Shown piece by piece: positions 29,746 to 41,106 of a stretch of DNA of 64,000 nt; the stretch's first letter is position 1, and each line of letters opens with the position of its first letter. The notes beneath the pieces were generated by a model. It did no database searches. It was not told the origin of the DNA and saw only the letters and a list, made by a program, of their open reading frames with translations. The DNA is taken from assembly GCF_004342285.1 (NCBI RefSeq), contig NZ_SMCV01000001.1, positions 62,001-126,000 on the forward strand. Direction: 5' to 3'. The position numbers and the translations under genes were made by a program. This DNA is from Klebsiella sp. BIGb0138 (lineage in GTDB: Bacteria; Pseudomonadota; Gammaproteobacteria; Enterobacterales; Enterobacteriaceae).

Positions 29746-29812
29746 TATTAATTAGGCGTTTTACAGGTTGCGAAGCGCGTCACTATTTATTTTTCTTATC
29801 AGACTAAAAATG

Positions 29813-29841
29813 AAGAAACAGCGGACAAGCCGCTGTTTCTT
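29813..29841 (-). terminator. Terminator of yeaY
   Basis: AAGAAACAGCGG / CCGCTGTTTCTT, a perfect 12-bp stem with a 5-base loop. The minus-strand reading continues into CATTTTTAG. Confidence 0.8.
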
Positions 29842-29863
29842 TTAGCTTACAAAAACTACAAAA

Positions 29864-30445
29864 TCATTCAGTTACAACACTTCTGACTTCCGCAGGGCCC
29901 GGATTATACCAACCCCAGCCGCCATAGCCGTAGCCCCAGGGGCGTGGGCCAAACATCCACGGATCGATAGGCTGCGGCGGCATAACCACCTGCTGCACCA
30001 CGTTCCAGCGCTTATAGCCGGTGGCGTTCATCAGCATAAATTTGTAGGGCGTGTTGCCTACTTTTCCGTCGACGGCGCCGGTAATCGGGCCGACGACGGT
30101 GACCAGCTGACCACGAAAATCGACCGGGTCAAGGAAGCCATTCACGTCGGCGTAGATCCGCCCGCGTGAAGGTTCATTCAGCTCAGGCCGGGCGCCGCTG
30201 TCTAACGGCACGGTGGCAATCTCCAGCCGGGTTTTCCCCTGTTGATTCTGGATGTTGACGACCTTACCGCCAAAGCGCGCTTCCTGGCCGACATACAGCT
30301 GCGGCGCAGCCATCACCCGGACTAAATCTTGCTGTGGCGTCGGGCTGGAGCCTTTAATGGCATCCGGCACCGAAACGCAGCCGCTCAACGCGGCGGCAAC
30401 GGCGCCCGCTAAAAACCAACGTACTACTTTATTTTGACCCGCCAT
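29864..30445 (-). CDS. yeaY: Slp-family outer-membrane lipoprotein YeaY
   Basis: The 193-residue lipoprotein starts [14 protein letters not shown] with lipobox LSGC near residue 25, and belongs to the Slp (starvation lipoprotein) family: [30 protein letters not shown] and [15 protein letters not shown]-type repeats. The C-terminus is rich in Gly, Trp and Tyr ([13 protein letters not shown]). The role is unknown; it probably sits at the inner face of the outer membrane. A longer in-frame reading to 30703 overlaps tsaB and is out-of-frame sequence of that gene. Confidence 0.93.
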   Translation of the reverse strand: MAGQNKVVRWFLAGAVAAALSGCVSVPDAIKGSSPTPQQDLVRVMAAPQLYVGQEARFGGKVVNIQNQQGKTRLEIATVPLDSGARPELNEPSRGRIYADVNGFLDPVDFRGQLVTVVGPITGAVDGKVGNTPYKFMLMNATGYKRWNVVQQVVMPPQPIDPWMFGPRPWGYGYGGWGWYNPGPAEVRSVVTE

Positions 30446-30483
30446 GATGCGACTCCTTATCTCAGGCTTCTGCTTACTGAGAT

Positions 30484-31179
30484 TCATTCCCGGCCGGGAA
30501 GTTTCTTCCATGCCACTTCGTTTCGCAAATAAACCGGTTCGGCTTTCTCCACGGCGACGGTTTGTCCGGCAGCGAGCAGATAGCAGGCCAGCGGCAGCAT
30601 ATCCTCCGCCTCGGGCAGCGTCATTTCGCCGTCGGTTAATACCAGTGGCGCGTTTTTCGCCAGATCGGGCCAGGCTTGCCAGCCGGTGCCCACGGTCGCC
30701 CACTGGCCTGCCAGCTGCTGCAAGCGTTCGCTCACCGCTTCCGGCTTCAGCACCGCCTCGCTCTCCTCACCGTGCCAGACCCCCTGCTCATCACGCTGGT
30801 ATTCCGCCCAGTAGACTTCCCCCATGCGAGCATCAATAGCGGCCAGCACGCGGGTCGCTCCGGTTTTACGCCATGCGCCCTGCGCCATGGTGGCCAGGGT
30901 CGACACGCCGATCATCGGCAGTTCCGCCCCCAGCGCCAGCCCCTGGGCAATGCCGATACCGATGCGCACGCCGGTAAAACTGCCCGGCCCGCGGCCAAAC
31001 GCCAGCGCATCGAGGTCAGTGAGTCGCAGATGACTTTCCGTCAGGACATCCTGCACCAGAGGCAGAATACGTTGCGTGTGTTCGCGGGGACAAATTTCGA
31101 AATGAGCACAAAGGGTGCCATCATTCCACAGCGCCGCGGAGCAGGCCTCCGTGGCGGTATCGATAGCCAAAATTCGCAT
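30484..31179 (-). CDS. tsaB: tRNA t6A synthesis protein TsaB
   Basis: Partner of TsaD and TsaE in making N6-threonylcarbamoyl-adenosine at position 37 of ANN-decoding tRNAs. The 231-residue protein begins [18 protein letters not shown] and carries [19 protein letters not shown], a family hallmark of the inactive ASKHA fold. The ATG at 31179 matches the family; the open frame upstream runs through the intergenic gap. It lies between yoaA and yeaY as in E. coli. Essential in E. coli. Confidence 0.95.
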   Translation of the reverse strand: MRILAIDTATEACSAALWNDGTLCAHFEICPREHTQRILPLVQDVLTESHLRLTDLDALAFGRGPGSFTGVRIGIGIAQGLALGAELPMIGVSTLATMAQGAWRKTGATRVLAAIDARMGEVYWAEYQRDEQGVWHGEESEAVLKPEAVSERLQQLAGQWATVGTGWQAWPDLAKNAPLVLTDGEMTLPEAEDMLPLACYLLAAGQTVAVEKAEPVYLRNEVAWKKLPGRE

Positions 31180-31246
31180 GGGTTGTCGCGCTCTCGCTCT
31201 AGCAGATTGACAAAATGGCGCGCAGCTTACCACATTTTGCGACAGA

Positions 31247-33157
31247 TTACCTCGCCGGCGGCACGGCGAGGAAGCGCACCGCCCGGCGAATATCGCGGGT
31301 TCGCGGCGCCGGCGGCAGGCTCGCGAGGAACACCGCGCCATACGGGCGCATCACCAGACGGTTGTCGCAAATCACCAGCACCCCGCGGTCGTCGATATCA
31401 CGAATCAAGCGCCCTACCCCTTGCTTGAGGGTAATGACCGCATCCGGCAGCTGAACTTCAGCAAAAGGATCGCCGCCGCGCAGGCGACAATCTTCCATCC
31501 GCGCTTTCAGCAGCGGATCGTCCGGCGAGGTAAACGGCAGCTTGTCGATAATCACCAGCGAAAGCGCATCGCCGCGCACGTCTACCCCTTCCCAGAAGCT
31601 GCTGGTGGCCACCAGCAGGGCGTTACCGGCGCTGACAAACTGCTGCAGCAGCTGCCCCTTGCTGGTTTCTCCCTGCAGCAGCACCGGTAGCGTCATGGTG
31701 GCGCGGAACTGCTCGGCCAGATCGCGCATCATCGCGTGCGAGGTACAGAGCATGAAGCAGCGACCGTCGTTGGCCTCAATCAGCGGTTTGAGCATCGCCG
31801 CCAGGTGCCGCGCGCCGCCGGGCTGATTGGGCAACGGGAGATTGCGCGGCACGCAGAGCAGCGTCTGGCGGGCGTAGTCAAATGGGCTCGGCAGCAGCAG
31901 CGACTCCGCCTCTTCAATACCGAGGCGCGCGGTGAAGTGGTGCAGATCGTCGTTAACCGACAGCGTCGCCGAGGTAAAAATCCAGCTGCCCGCTTTTTGC
32001 GCCATTACCTCTTTAAACTTTTCCGCGACGGTTAGCGGGGTGAGCGCCAGGGTAAAGTGGCGGGAAGTACATTCGTACCAGTAGCTAAAGCCCGGCTGGT
32101 TAATCTCCTTCAGCCGTTTCAGGCGCGCGCGATACACCGTGGCGCGCTCGAAAGCGGCATCCAGCAGCGCCGAGCGGCCAAGGGAGAGTTTCGCCACGTC
32201 GTAGCATAGCTCCAGGGCATCATCGAGCAGCAACAGCGCACGCTGAATATTGCTATCCGCCAGCAGGTCACGAAGATTGCCGCGATAGCCGGGTTCGCCG
32301 AGCTGCAAACGGAAATCCTGCGCGCTCTGCGCCAGGCGGTCGGCGCACTTTTGCAACTGCTGAGTATCTTTTAGCTCGGTGCGGTAGGCGATGGTGATGT
32401 CCTTCGCCAGGTCCTGCAGCTGGCGGCTGGAGAGCGACTGGCCGAAATACTGGCTGGCAATATCCGGGAGCTGATGCGCTTCATCGAAGATCATTACCTC
32501 CGCCTCCGGGATAAGCTCGGCGAAGCCGCTCTCTTTAACCACCATGTCGGCGAGGAACAGGTGATGGTTCACCACCACCACATCGGCATCCATCGCCTTT
32601 TTACGCGCTTTAACGACGAAACAGTCTTTATACAGCGGGCAGTCGCTACCCAGACAGTTATCGTTGGTGCTGGTGACCAGCGGCCAGGCCTGAGAGTCTT
32701 CGGCGACGCTGACGCAGGTGCTGATATCGCCATCGACGGTTTGATTCGACCACGAGCGCAGCAGAATCACGTCGCTAAGGGTTTGTACCGGCAGATCGCC
32801 GCCGGCCATCGTCTGCTGTTCGAGGCGTTCAAGACACAGGTAGTTGGAGCGCCCTTTCAGCAGCGCCAGTTTACCGGTGAAGTTCAGCGCTTTTGCGACG
32901 GTCGGCAGATCGCGGCTGTACAGCTGATCCTGCAGCGCTTTCGATCCGGTGGAGATAATCACCTTTTTATTGGCCCGCAGCGCCGGCGCCAGATAGGCGT
33001 AGGTTTTGCCGGTCCCGGTGCCTGCCTCGACCACCAGCGGCCGCGCCGCTTTAATCGCCTGGGCCACCGCCATCGCCATCTGGCGCTGCGGTTCGCGCGG
33101 TTTAAATCCCGGAATCGCCCTGGCCAGTTGGCCGTCTGCTGCAAAATCGTCGATCAC
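31247..33157 (-). CDS. yoaA: ATP-dependent helicase YoaA (XPD/DinG family)
   Basis: Iron-sulfur superfamily 2 helicase of 636 residues, linked to DNA damage tolerance and to the HolC (chi) subunit of DNA polymerase III in E. coli. Walker A is [15 protein letters not shown] (about residues 40-54); the DEAH box is in [11 protein letters not shown]. The Fe-S cysteines are spread over STCVS and [14 protein letters not shown]. The motif [16 protein letters not shown] closes the second RecA domain. GTG start with AGGGGG upstream. Very close to the E. coli protein. Confidence 0.95.
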   Translation of the reverse strand: MIDDFAADGQLARAIPGFKPREPQRQMAMAVAQAIKAARPLVVEAGTGTGKTYAYLAPALRANKKVIISTGSKALQDQLYSRDLPTVAKALNFTGKLALLKGRSNYLCLERLEQQTMAGGDLPVQTLSDVILLRSWSNQTVDGDISTCVSVAEDSQAWPLVTSTNDNCLGSDCPLYKDCFVVKARKKAMDADVVVVNHHLFLADMVVKESGFAELIPEAEVMIFDEAHQLPDIASQYFGQSLSSRQLQDLAKDITIAYRTELKDTQQLQKCADRLAQSAQDFRLQLGEPGYRGNLRDLLADSNIQRALLLLDDALELCYDVAKLSLGRSALLDAAFERATVYRARLKRLKEINQPGFSYWYECTSRHFTLALTPLTVAEKFKEVMAQKAGSWIFTSATLSVNDDLHHFTARLGIEEAESLLLPSPFDYARQTLLCVPRNLPLPNQPGGARHLAAMLKPLIEANDGRCFMLCTSHAMMRDLAEQFRATMTLPVLLQGETSKGQLLQQFVSAGNALLVATSSFWEGVDVRGDALSLVIIDKLPFTSPDDPLLKARMEDCRLRGGDPFAEVQLPDAVITLKQGVGRLIRDIDDRGVLVICDNRLVMRPYGAVFLASLPPAPRTRDIRRAVRFLAVPPAR

Positions 33158-33288
33158 AATGCCCCCTGGTTATCTGGACAGTGATTATGTCAGGGAGGGC
33201 GTCGTTTCACCAGCCCGGGTAGTGACGCGGGCAGAACATTGTGGCAGTCTTGCCGCTGTCTGATGGAATAAAACCGAAGGAAACTAAC

Positions 33289-33633
33289 ATGACAATTACG
33301 CGTATCGATGCCGAAGCCCGCTGGTCTGATGTGGTGATCCACAACCAGACGATTTACTACACCGGCGTACCAGCAAACCTTGATGCGGACGCCTTTGAGC
33401 AAACCGCGAATACCCTGGCGCAGATTGACGCCGTGCTGGAAAAACAGGGTAGCAACAAGTCGCGTATTCTTGATGCCACCATTTTCCTCGCGGACAAAAG
33501 CGATTTTGCCGCGATGAACAAAGCCTGGGACGCCTGGGTCGTTGCCGGCCACGCCCCGGTACGCTGCACCGTTCAGGCCGCGTTAATGAAGCCGGAATAC
33601 AAAGTCGAAATTAAAATTATCGCCGCGGCTTAA
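33289..33633 (+). CDS. yoaB: RidA-family protein YoaB
   Basis: The 114-residue member of the YjgF/YER057c/UK114 family begins MTITRIDAEARWSDVVIHN. RidA relatives hydrolyse reactive enamine/imine intermediates, with an arginine in the active site seen here as HAPVRCTVQA. YoaB itself is not biochemically defined. AAGGAA precedes the ATG; the open frame extends upstream to 33241 without a ribosome site. Divergent from yoaA, convergent with yoaH. Confidence 0.93.
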   Translation: MTITRIDAEARWSDVVIHNQTIYYTGVPANLDADAFEQTANTLAQIDAVLEKQGSNKSRILDATIFLADKSDFAAMNKAWDAWVVAGHAPVRCTVQAALMKPEYKVEIKIIAAA

Positions 33634-33819
33634 TTACTCGTCTTCGTCTTCATCTTCAAAGCGCGCGACGATCCGATCTCCGGTATGCGTGGCGCGCAGT
33701 TCACTCGCCACCAGCGCAATGGCCTCACCGCTGCTCATCCCGTTAGCCATCAGTTCCTGAATACGTTCTACCGCTTGTTGCTGTTGCTCGTGGCTCAGCG
33801 AAGGTAAACCTGCAAACAT
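33634..33819 (-). CDS. yoaH: Small protein YoaH (UPF0181)
   Basis: The 61-residue protein [30 protein letters not shown]... ends in an acidic tail (FEDEDEDE). It is two residues longer than E. coli YoaH. Function unknown. Its stop codon directly abuts the yoaB stop on the other strand. Confidence 0.9.
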   Translation of the reverse strand: MFAGLPSLSHEQQQQAVERIQELMANGMSSGEAIALVASELRATHTGDRIVARFEDEDEDE

Positions 33820-33907
33820 GACTCACTCCTGCTACATTGTGTGGCGTAATTATTTCATGCCGCCCCCCTTTTACACCAGAGGACGGTAACGATTAGGATC
33901 GAGGAAG

Positions 33908-35263
33908 ATGTTGTCCCCCGCTATTATTACCCTGCCATGGCACCCGGATGCTGCCGGGCGTTTCTTTACTCCTTTAAGCACCACGCCGTGGGCGATGCTG
34001 TTGCATTCCGGCTTTGCCGACCATCCGCATAACCGTTTTGATATTATCGTCGCTGAGCCACGCGCCACGCTGGTCACCCGCGGCGGGACAACCGCGATTG
34101 ATGACGGCCAGACGCAAAGCCTTTCCACGGCCGATCCGCTGACGCTGCTGCAGGCGCAGCTGGACCAGTGCGGACTCGCGCCGCAGGCGCATCCCCATCT
34201 GCCGTTCCTCGGCGGCGCTCTGGGACTGTTCGGTTACGATCTGGGCCGCCGTTTTGAATCCCTGCCCTCGCAGGCCGCGACGGATATCGCGCTGCCGGAT
34301 ATGGCCGTCGGTATTTATGACTGGGCGCTGATCGTCGATCATCAGCGCCGCGAAGTCTCGTTGCTTAGCTACGGCGATCCTCATGCCCGGCTCCGCTGGC
34401 TACAGGCGCAGTCCCCCGCGCCGGTGGTCCCTTTTGCCCTGACGTCGCCCTGGCGTTCAAATATGACCCGCGCGCAGTACGGCGAGAAATTCCGCCAGGT
34501 CCAGGCTTACCTGCAGAGCGGCGACTGCTACCAGGTCAACCTGGCGCAGCGTTTTCAGGCCAGCTACCGCGGCGACGAGTGGCAGGCATTTTGCCAGCTA
34601 AACCGTGCCAATCGTGCGCCGTTCAGCGCCTTTATTCGCCTGCGGGAAGGCGCCGTGTTGAGCCTGTCCCCCGAGCGCTTCATCCGCCTGGAGCAAGGCG
34701 CGATCCAGACCCGGCCGATTAAAGGCACCCTGCCGCGCCTGGCGGATCCGCGGGAAGACGCCCTGCAGGCGGCTAAACTGGCCGGCTCGCCAAAAGACCG
34801 GGCGGAGAATTTAATGATCGTCGACTTGATGCGAAATGATATTGGTCGGGTCGCCGAAGCCGGTAGCGTACGGGTTCCGGAGCTGTTTGTGGTGGAACCC
34901 TTCCCGGCGGTGCACCATCTGGTGAGTACGATTACCGCCAGACTGCCGGCTCATCTCGATGCCAGCGATCTGCTGCGCGCGGCGTTCCCCGGCGGTTCGA
35001 TTACCGGCGCCCCCAAAGTGCGAGCGATGCAAATTATTGATGAACTCGAACCTCAGCGACGCAATGCGTGGTGCGGCAGTATCGGCTATATCAGCCGGTG
35101 TGGCAATATGGATACCAGCATTACTATTCGCACGCTGACGGCATTTCAGGGGCAACTGTACTGCTCAGCCGGCGGCGGCATCGTAGCGGACAGTGAAGAA
35201 GCGGCCGAATATCAGGAAACGTTTGATAAAGTGCATCGTATTTTGCAACAGCTGGAGAGCTAG
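33908..35263 (+). CDS. pabB: Aminodeoxychorismate synthase component I PabB
   Basis: With PabA converts chorismate and glutamine to 4-amino-4-deoxychorismate in folate synthesis. The 451-residue protein carries the chorismate-binding domain: QTRPIKGTLPR (lysine of the PIKGT motif), DRAENLMIVDLMRNDIGRV, and FPGGSITGAPKVRAM. It is two residues shorter than the E. coli protein at the N-terminus. AGGAT eight bases before the ATG is the likely ribosome site. nudL follows 3 bases after the stop. Confidence 0.96.
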   Translation: MLSPAIITLPWHPDAAGRFFTPLSTTPWAMLLHSGFADHPHNRFDIIVAEPRATLVTRGGTTAIDDGQTQSLSTADPLTLLQAQLDQCGLAPQAHPHLPFLGGALGLFGYDLGRRFESLPSQAATDIALPDMAVGIYDWALIVDHQRREVSLLSYGDPHARLRWLQAQSPAPVVPFALTSPWRSNMTRAQYGEKFRQVQAYLQSGDCYQVNLAQRFQASYRGDEWQAFCQLNRANRAPFSAFIRLREGAVLSLSPERFIRLEQGAIQTRPIKGTLPRLADPREDALQAAKLAGSPKDRAENLMIVDLMRNDIGRVAEAGSVRVPELFVVEPFPAVHHLVSTITARLPAHLDASDLLRAAFPGGSITGAPKVRAMQIIDELEPQRRNAWCGSIGYISRCGNMDTSITIRTLTAFQGQLYCSAGGGIVADSEEAAEYQETFDKVHRILQQLES

Positions 35264-35266
35264 AAC

Positions 35267-35845
35267 ATGGCGGATAGCGGCCTTGAACTGGACGACTTTC
35301 TTTCGCGTTTTCAATTATTGCGCCCGCAGCCAACGCGCAACGCGCTGAATCAGCGCCAGGCGGCCGTGCTGGTGCCCATCGTTCGTCGGCCGCAGCCGGG
35401 GCTGCTGCTGACCCAGCGCTCGTCGCGGTTACGTAAACACGCCGGCCAGGTCGCCTTCCCGGGCGGCGCCGTCGATGACACCGACGCGACGCTTATCGCC
35501 GCCGCATTGCGCGAGGCGCAGGAAGAGGTCGCGATTCTTCCACACGCGGTCGAGATCATCGGCGTCCTGCCGCCGGTGGATAGCGTCACCGGCTTTCAGG
35601 TCACCCCGGTGGTCGGCATTATTCCGCCGAATCTCCGCTATCATGCCAGCCAGGACGAAGTGGCGGCGGTCTTTGAAATGCCCCTCGCCGAGGCGCTGCG
35701 CCTGGGGCGCTACCACCCGCTGGATATTCATCGGCGCGGCAATTCGCATCGCGTCTGGCTGTCGTGGTATCAGCACTATTTTGTCTGGGGGATGACCGCC
35801 GGCATTATTCGCGAGCTGGCCCTGCAAATCGGTATTAAAGCTTAG
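35267..35845 (+). CDS. nudL: Nudix CoA pyrophosphatase NudL
   Basis: Predicted to cleave coenzyme A or its derivatives to phosphopantetheine and 3',5'-ADP. The 192-residue length equals E. coli NudL. The Nudix box GGAVDDTD...[10 protein letters not shown] (about residues 66-89) and the CoA-type motif [22 protein letters not shown] are intact. It starts 3 bases after pabB, so the two are cotranscribed. Confidence 0.95.
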   Translation: MADSGLELDDFLSRFQLLRPQPTRNALNQRQAAVLVPIVRRPQPGLLLTQRSSRLRKHAGQVAFPGGAVDDTDATLIAAALREAQEEVAILPHAVEIIGVLPPVDSVTGFQVTPVVGIIPPNLRYHASQDEVAAVFEMPLAEALRLGRYHPLDIHRRGNSHRVWLSWYQHYFVWGMTAGIIRELALQIGIKA

Positions 35846-36101
35846 CTTTTCTCATCACTTCTGATGCGGTCGCCGCGCCGGCCGCGTTCACCGCCTTGCC
35901 GGTCGCGTCCCCCCGCGCGGCGGGTCGATACATTAGGGTATATACTCAAAATGAGAAGGCGTTCTCATCATTAGTAATTTCTCCGTTATCCATTAGTTTA
36001 ATTCATGTGAATAGTTAAGCTGATGGTGCGGTTCCCTCTTACACTATGCGCAGTTATCACATCGTTGCCGCTGCTGCGGTAACCCTGTCAGGAGTATTAG
36101 C

Positions 36102-37466
36102 GTGATTAGTATATTCGACATGTTCAAGGTGGGGATTGGTCCCTCATCTTCCCATACTGTAGGCCCGATGAAGGCCGGTAAACAGTTCGTCGATGACCTG
36201 GTCGAAAAGGAATTGCTGAATGAAGTGACCCGCGTGGCGGTGGATGTCTACGGCTCGCTTTCATTAACCGGCAAAGGCCACCATACGGATATCGCCATTA
36301 TTATGGGACTGGCGGGCTATGAGCCGGCAACGGTCGACATTGACGCGATCCCGGCATTTATCCGCGACGTCGAAAGCCGCGGGCGTCTGCTGCTGGCGCA
36401 AGGGCAGCATGAAGTGGATTTCCCGCAGGATGACGGCATGCGTTTTCGGAGCGACAACCTGCCGCTGCACGAAAATGGGATGACGATTCATGCCTGGGCG
36501 GGCGACAAAGAGATCTACAGCAAAACGTATTATTCCATCGGCGGCGGTTTTATCGTCGACGAGGAGCATTTCGGCAAAGAAAGCGCCAATGAGCTGAGCG
36601 TACCCTACCCGTTCAAATCGGCGCAGGAGATGCTGGCATACTGCAAAGAAACCGGGCTGTCGCTCTCCGGCATGGTGATGCAGAACGAGCTGGCGCTGCA
36701 CAGCAAGAAAGAGATTGAAGATTATTTTGCTAACGTCTGGCAAACCATGCGCGCCTGTATCGATCGCGGCATCAATACCGAAGGCGTGCTGCCTGGCCCG
36801 CTGCGCGTCCCGCGTCGCGCCTCTGCGCTGCGCCGTCTGCTGGTAGCCAGCGACAAGCTGTCCAACGATCCGATGAACGTCGTCGACTGGGTGAATATGT
36901 TCGCCCTCGCGGTCAACGAAGAGAACGCCGCCGGCGGGCGCGTCGTGACCGCGCCGACCAACGGCGCCTGCGGTATCGTGCCGGCGGTACTGGCCTACTA
37001 TGACCACTTTATCGAATCCGTCAGCCCGGACATTTATATTCGTTACTTTCTGGCGTCCGGCGCCGTGGGCGCGCTGTACAAGATGAACGCCTCGATTTCC
37101 GGCGCGGAAGTCGGCTGTCAGGGCGAAGTCGGCGTGGCCTGTTCGATGGCGGCCGCGGGGCTGGCTGAACTCCTTGGCGCCAGCCCGGAGCAGGTGTGCG
37201 TCGCTGCGGAAATCGGTATGGAACACAATCTTGGCCTCACCTGCGACCCGGTCGCCGGCCAGGTGCAGGTTCCGTGCATCGAACGTAACGCAATTGCCTC
37301 CGTGAAGGCAATCAACGCCGCGCGTATGGCCATGCGCCGGACCAGCGAACCGCGCGTCTCGCTCGATAAAGTCATCGAAACGATGTATGAAACCGGTAAA
37401 GATATGAACGCCAAGTATCGCGAAACCTCCCGCGGCGGCCTGGCTATCAAAGTCCAGTGTGACTAA
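36102..37466 (+). CDS. sdaA: L-serine deaminase SdaA
   Basis: Iron-sulfur L-serine ammonia-lyase producing pyruvate and ammonia. The 454-residue protein begins with GTG ([22 protein letters not shown]), with AGGAG upstream. Cluster-binding cysteines are expected in the C-terminal half, where [32 protein letters not shown] and [15 protein letters not shown] are visible. Expression in E. coli depends on Lrp and CRP; the 256-base upstream gap has an A+T-rich 3' half, but I cannot assign operators. Confidence 0.97.
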   Translation: MISIFDMFKVGIGPSSSHTVGPMKAGKQFVDDLVEKELLNEVTRVAVDVYGSLSLTGKGHHTDIAIIMGLAGYEPATVDIDAIPAFIRDVESRGRLLLAQGQHEVDFPQDDGMRFRSDNLPLHENGMTIHAWAGDKEIYSKTYYSIGGGFIVDEEHFGKESANELSVPYPFKSAQEMLAYCKETGLSLSGMVMQNELALHSKKEIEDYFANVWQTMRACIDRGINTEGVLPGPLRVPRRASALRRLLVASDKLSNDPMNVVDWVNMFALAVNEENAAGGRVVTAPTNGACGIVPAVLAYYDHFIESVSPDIYIRYFLASGAVGALYKMNASISGAEVGCQGEVGVACSMAAAGLAELLGASPEQVCVAAEIGMEHNLGLTCDPVAGQVQVPCIERNAIASVKAINAARMAMRRTSEPRVSLDKVIETMYETGKDMNAKYRETSRGGLAIKVQCD

Positions 37467-37479
37467 ACGCTCTCTCGTA

Positions 37480-37507
37480 AAATGCGCCCGGGCCGGGCGC
37501 ATTTTTC
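37480..37507 (+). terminator. Terminator of sdaA
   Basis: AAATGCGCCC / GGGCGCATTT with a GGGCC loop, followed by TTCTTTTTTTC. Confidence 0.92.
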
Positions 37508-37598
37508 TTTTTTTCTTCGCTATTTATTTACCCCCCCTACCTTTGCGCTATGACGGTTGTTATCCTTAACAGAACTTAGAGTCGACAGGGTGTCGCGC

Positions 37599-39167
37599 AT
37601 GCAAAATGCACAAAAGGTTATTACGACATACCGCCGTAAACGTATTGCCGTTTGTTTGATTGTCGCACTCCTGACGCTCACAACGACGCTGGTCTTCCGA
37701 TTTATTTCACAGCGCAGCCTAAATCAGCAACGCGTGCAGATAACCACCGGTCAGATGGTGGCGGCGATGGACGAAATTTTGCGCCCGCTGGCGGCTCAGC
37801 GCCTGTCGCTGCAGCAGCTGGTGGGGCAACCCTGCCGCGACGTGCAGCTGCCTCTGCGCAAGCTGGCGGCCTCGCTGCAAACGGTGCGGACAATCGCGCT
37901 GGTGAAATCCAATATCCTGTACTGCTCCAGTATCTATGGCGAGCGTAACATCCCCATTCATCAACGTCAGCCCATGCTCCCCGCCAGCCACCCGCTGCTG
38001 GCCTATGCCACCGACGGCTCGCTGCTGGTGGGTTCTCCGGTGTTAATTCAATGGTTCCCGGCCTCTTTGAGCGGCGCTGACGGCGTGCTGATGATGATTA
38101 ACATCGAGCTGCTGGGGGAGTTAATTCTCAACGCAAAATCACCATTAATTACCGGTATTGGTCTGCGTGTCGGCAGCAGGAGTTTTATCAACGGTGCCGG
38201 CGTGGTCGAGCACGACGCCGGGCCGGGGGAGCAGATTATTTACAGCCAGAGCTCAACGCAGTTTCCGTTTACCATTAACGTCAGCGGTCCCGGCGCCTCG
38301 GCTATCGCCCTCAATGAACTCCCCGGCGTTCTGCCGCTGGCGCTGATCCTGAGCCTGATGATGACCGGTATCGCCTGGCTGATGACCGCCGGCAGAATGA
38401 GTTTTTCCCGCGAAATCAGCCTCGGTATCGCCGCACGCGAATTCGAGCTATGGTGCCAGCCGCTGGAGAATCTGCGTACGCAACAATGCTGCGGCGTTGA
38501 GATCTTGCTGCGCTGGAATAATCCGCGTCGGGGAAATATCTCTCCGGAGGTCTTCATTCCTATCGCGGAAGGTTACAACCTGATCGTTCCGCTCACCCGC
38601 TACGTGATTGCGGAAACCGCGCGCCGGCTAGCCCTGTTCCCTGAGAATAAAGATTTTCATATTTCGATCAACGTCGCCGCTCGCCATTTCGCCAATGGCG
38701 AACTGCTGCGCGATCTGCATCACTACTGGTTTAGCGCCCACCCGATACAGCAGCTGGTGGTTGAACTTACCGAACGCGACGTGCTGCAGGATGGCGATCG
38801 GCATATGGCGGAGCATCTGCATTTTAAAGGCGTCCAGCTGGCGATCGATGACTTCGGCACCGGCAACAGCTCCCTGTCGTGGCTGGAAAAACTGCGTCCT
38901 GACGTGCTGAAAATTGATAAGTCTTTCACCAGCGCCATCGGCGTTGACAGCGTCAATGCGAAGGTGACGGATATGATTATCGCGCTTGCGCACCGCTTGA
39001 AAATTGTGACGATCGCTGAGGGGGTTGAGACAGAGGAGCAGGCGGAGTATCTGCGGCGCCACGGGGTCGATATCCTGCAGGGGTTCCGCTACGCCAGGCC
39101 CATGCCGATAGCGCAATTTCCACAGTGGCTGGCGGCCTCGCAGACGCGCCCGGCGGTGGATAATTAA
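37599..39167 (+). CDS. pdeD: CSS-motif cyclic-di-GMP phosphodiesterase PdeD
   Basis: Inner-membrane c-di-GMP phosphodiesterase of 522 residues. Two membrane helices (about residues 15-35 and 240-260) flank a periplasmic CSS domain with the paired cysteines in QPCRDVQ and YCSSIYG. The cytoplasmic EAL domain follows: the signature reads VEILLRW (EIL instead of EAL), then INVAARHF, LTERDVL, AIDDFGTGNSS and AEGVETEEQ. E. coli PdeD has the same EIL variant, so activity is expected. ATG at 37599 gives MQNAQKVITTYRRKR; a reading from 37557 adds 14 residues. Confidence 0.92.
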   Translation: MQNAQKVITTYRRKRIAVCLIVALLTLTTTLVFRFISQRSLNQQRVQITTGQMVAAMDEILRPLAAQRLSLQQLVGQPCRDVQLPLRKLAASLQTVRTIALVKSNILYCSSIYGERNIPIHQRQPMLPASHPLLAYATDGSLLVGSPVLIQWFPASLSGADGVLMMINIELLGELILNAKSPLITGIGLRVGSRSFINGAGVVEHDAGPGEQIIYSQSSTQFPFTINVSGPGASAIALNELPGVLPLALILSLMMTGIAWLMTAGRMSFSREISLGIAAREFELWCQPLENLRTQQCCGVEILLRWNNPRRGNISPEVFIPIAEGYNLIVPLTRYVIAETARRLALFPENKDFHISINVAARHFANGELLRDLHHYWFSAHPIQQLVVELTERDVLQDGDRHMAEHLHFKGVQLAIDDFGTGNSSLSWLEKLRPDVLKIDKSFTSAIGVDSVNAKVTDMIIALAHRLKIVTIAEGVETEEQAEYLRRHGVDILQGFRYARPMPIAQFPQWLAASQTRPAVDN

Positions 39168-39169
39168 CC

Positions 39170-39197
39170 GGCCAGCCTCCGGGAGAGGCGGCTGGCC
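39170..39197. terminator. Possible hairpin between pdeD and yoaE
   Basis: GGCCAGCC and GGCTGGCC can pair around a 12-base loop between these convergent genes. No T-run follows on either strand, so the role is uncertain. Confidence 0.4.
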
Positions 39198-39224
39198 GAC
39201 CGGCACACTACGTTTGTTTGCCGG

Positions 39225-40784
39225 TTACTCTTCTTCGTGGCTATCGGGCTGAGTCTTCACAACCCGCACCAGATCGACACGATAGTCGTTCGCTTCAAGG
39301 ACCGTAAACTGCAGTGGCGCCCGCTCCACTACATCACCGGTACGCGGGATATGGCCATTTACGGCAATCACCAGCCCGGCAACCGTGGCGATGTCTTCAT
39401 CTTCATTGACGATGTCATCCAGGCCCACCGCCTGCTGTAAGGCGTGCAGGTCGGTTGAACCTTTGATCAACCAGCCGTCGCCGTCAGCGACAATTTCTGG
39501 CGTTTCATCAGCATCCGGGAATTCACCGGCAATGGCTTCCAGAACATCCAGCGGCGTCACCAGCCCCTGCACCACGCCAAACTCGTTGGTCACGATGACG
39601 AAGCTTCCGCGCGCGCGACGCAGCACGCCCAGCAGGTTGATCGGATCCAGCGTTTCCGGCACCACGATCGCCGGAGAGGCAGAAGCTAACGCCGCGACGT
39701 TCTCACCGCCCTCCAGCGCCACCAGCATCTCCTTCGCCCGCACGATGCCAATGATTTCATCCAGCTCGCCCCGGCACACCGGGAACAGGCTGTGCGGCGA
39801 GGAGAGCAGCTGGCGACGAATTTCTTCTTCGCTTTGCTCCGCATCCACCCAGCTGATTTCACCGCGCGGGGTCATAATGCTGCGCAATGAGCGCTGCGCC
39901 AGCGTCAGAACGCCGTTAATCATATAGCGCTCTTCTTCGGCAAACGCCCCTTCCGGCACCGGCACCGGCGCCGGGCTGTCGCCATCATGGCTGACGGCGT
40001 GTTGCTTACGCCCACCCATCAGACGCAGGATCGCATCCGCCGTACGCGCGCGCAGCGGCAGCGTCGACTGGTGGCGAATAAAGTTACGTCGCGCCACCTG
40101 GTTGAAGAACTCAATGGTGATCGAGAAGCCAATCGCCGCGTACAGATACCCTTTCGGAATATGGAAACCGAAACCTTCAGCCACCAGGCTCAGGCCGATC
40201 ATCAGCAGGAAGCTCAGACACAGCACCACCACCGTCGGATGCTGGTTGACGAAGCGGGTTAACGGCTTCGAGGCCAGCAGCATCATCATCATCGCAATGA
40301 CCACCGCGGCCATCATCACCGGCAGATGATTCACCATCCCGACGGCGGTAATCACCGCATCCAGCGAGAAGACGGCGTCAAGCACCACGATTTGCAGCAC
40401 CACGACCCAGAAACTGGCATAACCTTTGCCGTGGCCGGCATCATGCTGGCGGTTTTCCAGCCGTTCATGCAGCTCAGTGGTCGCCTTAAACAGCAAGAAT
40501 ATCCCCCCGAGCAGCATGATGAGGTCGCGCCCGGAAAAAGAGAGATCCGCAATGCTGAACAGCGGTTTGGTCAACGTCACCATCCACGAAATGACCGACA
40601 GCAGCCCCAGACGCATGACCAGCGCCAGCGACAGACCGATCAGACGCGCTTTATCACGTTGTTTCGGCGGCAGTTTATCCGCAAGGATGGCAATAAAGAC
40701 CAGGTTGTCGATACCGAGCACGATCTCGAGGACGACCAGCGTCAACAAACCGATCCAGATCGAGGGATCCATTAAGAATTCCAT
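39225..40784 (-). CDS. yoaE: TerC/CBS/CorC-domain membrane protein YoaE
   Basis: The 519-residue inner-membrane protein combines an N-terminal TerC-like domain of about seven helices ([39 protein letters not shown], with paired acidic residues as in metal exporters), a CBS pair (residues about 300-425) and a C-terminal CorC/HlyC transporter-associated domain. The TerC relation suggests metal-ion export, perhaps manganese during secretion, but YoaE has no proven substrate in this context. Nearly identical to E. coli YoaE. Confidence 0.92.
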   Translation of the reverse strand: MEFLMDPSIWIGLLTLVVLEIVLGIDNLVFIAILADKLPPKQRDKARLIGLSLALVMRLGLLSVISWMVTLTKPLFSIADLSFSGRDLIMLLGGIFLLFKATTELHERLENRQHDAGHGKGYASFWVVVLQIVVLDAVFSLDAVITAVGMVNHLPVMMAAVVIAMMMMLLASKPLTRFVNQHPTVVVLCLSFLLMIGLSLVAEGFGFHIPKGYLYAAIGFSITIEFFNQVARRNFIRHQSTLPLRARTADAILRLMGGRKQHAVSHDGDSPAPVPVPEGAFAEEERYMINGVLTLAQRSLRSIMTPRGEISWVDAEQSEEEIRRQLLSSPHSLFPVCRGELDEIIGIVRAKEMLVALEGGENVAALASASPAIVVPETLDPINLLGVLRRARGSFVIVTNEFGVVQGLVTPLDVLEAIAGEFPDADETPEIVADGDGWLIKGSTDLHALQQAVGLDDIVNEDEDIATVAGLVIAVNGHIPRTGDVVERAPLQFTVLEANDYRVDLVRVVKTQPDSHEEE

Positions 40785-41068
40785 GAGTTGCTCCAGTTAA
40801 CGACCGACGGAGTCATCGCGATGTCATCCACGGCAGAGACAATCGTAGCGGGTAAAAAAGCGTAGCAGGTAGCGGCGGCAGAAAAGTGCCTGAAGGTGAA
40901 AAGACGTCGATGAGGGTCCATACAGCGGGCTATGCCCTATACTCCTGAGTAATTAAACGGAAGCTAAACATAGCAAAAAATGGAGGAAGATTGGAAAAAA
41001 TTTTACCAGTCTTTGCAATAGGTAAGCCTATTTTTTGCGCTGCGAATTTATTGCTTGCAGATGCGTGA

Positions 41069-41090
41069 TTAACGGATCTTCATCACATTA
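41069..41090. promoter_or_regulatory. Candidate CRP site upstream of manXYZ
   Basis: The right half TCACA (41083) is perfect inside GGATCTTCATCACATTA; the left half is weak. manXYZ is a known CRP-activated operon in E. coli. The 447-base gap between yoaE and manX otherwise contains the inverted repeat at 41107 and no gene. Confidence 0.4.
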
Positions 41091-41106
41091 ATTATTTTTT
41101 CACTAT

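Noticed and set aside
36264-37502. 412-codon frame opposite sdaA
   Set aside because: Composition (many His, Arg, Gly) and position fully inside sdaA mark it as a shadow of the real gene.
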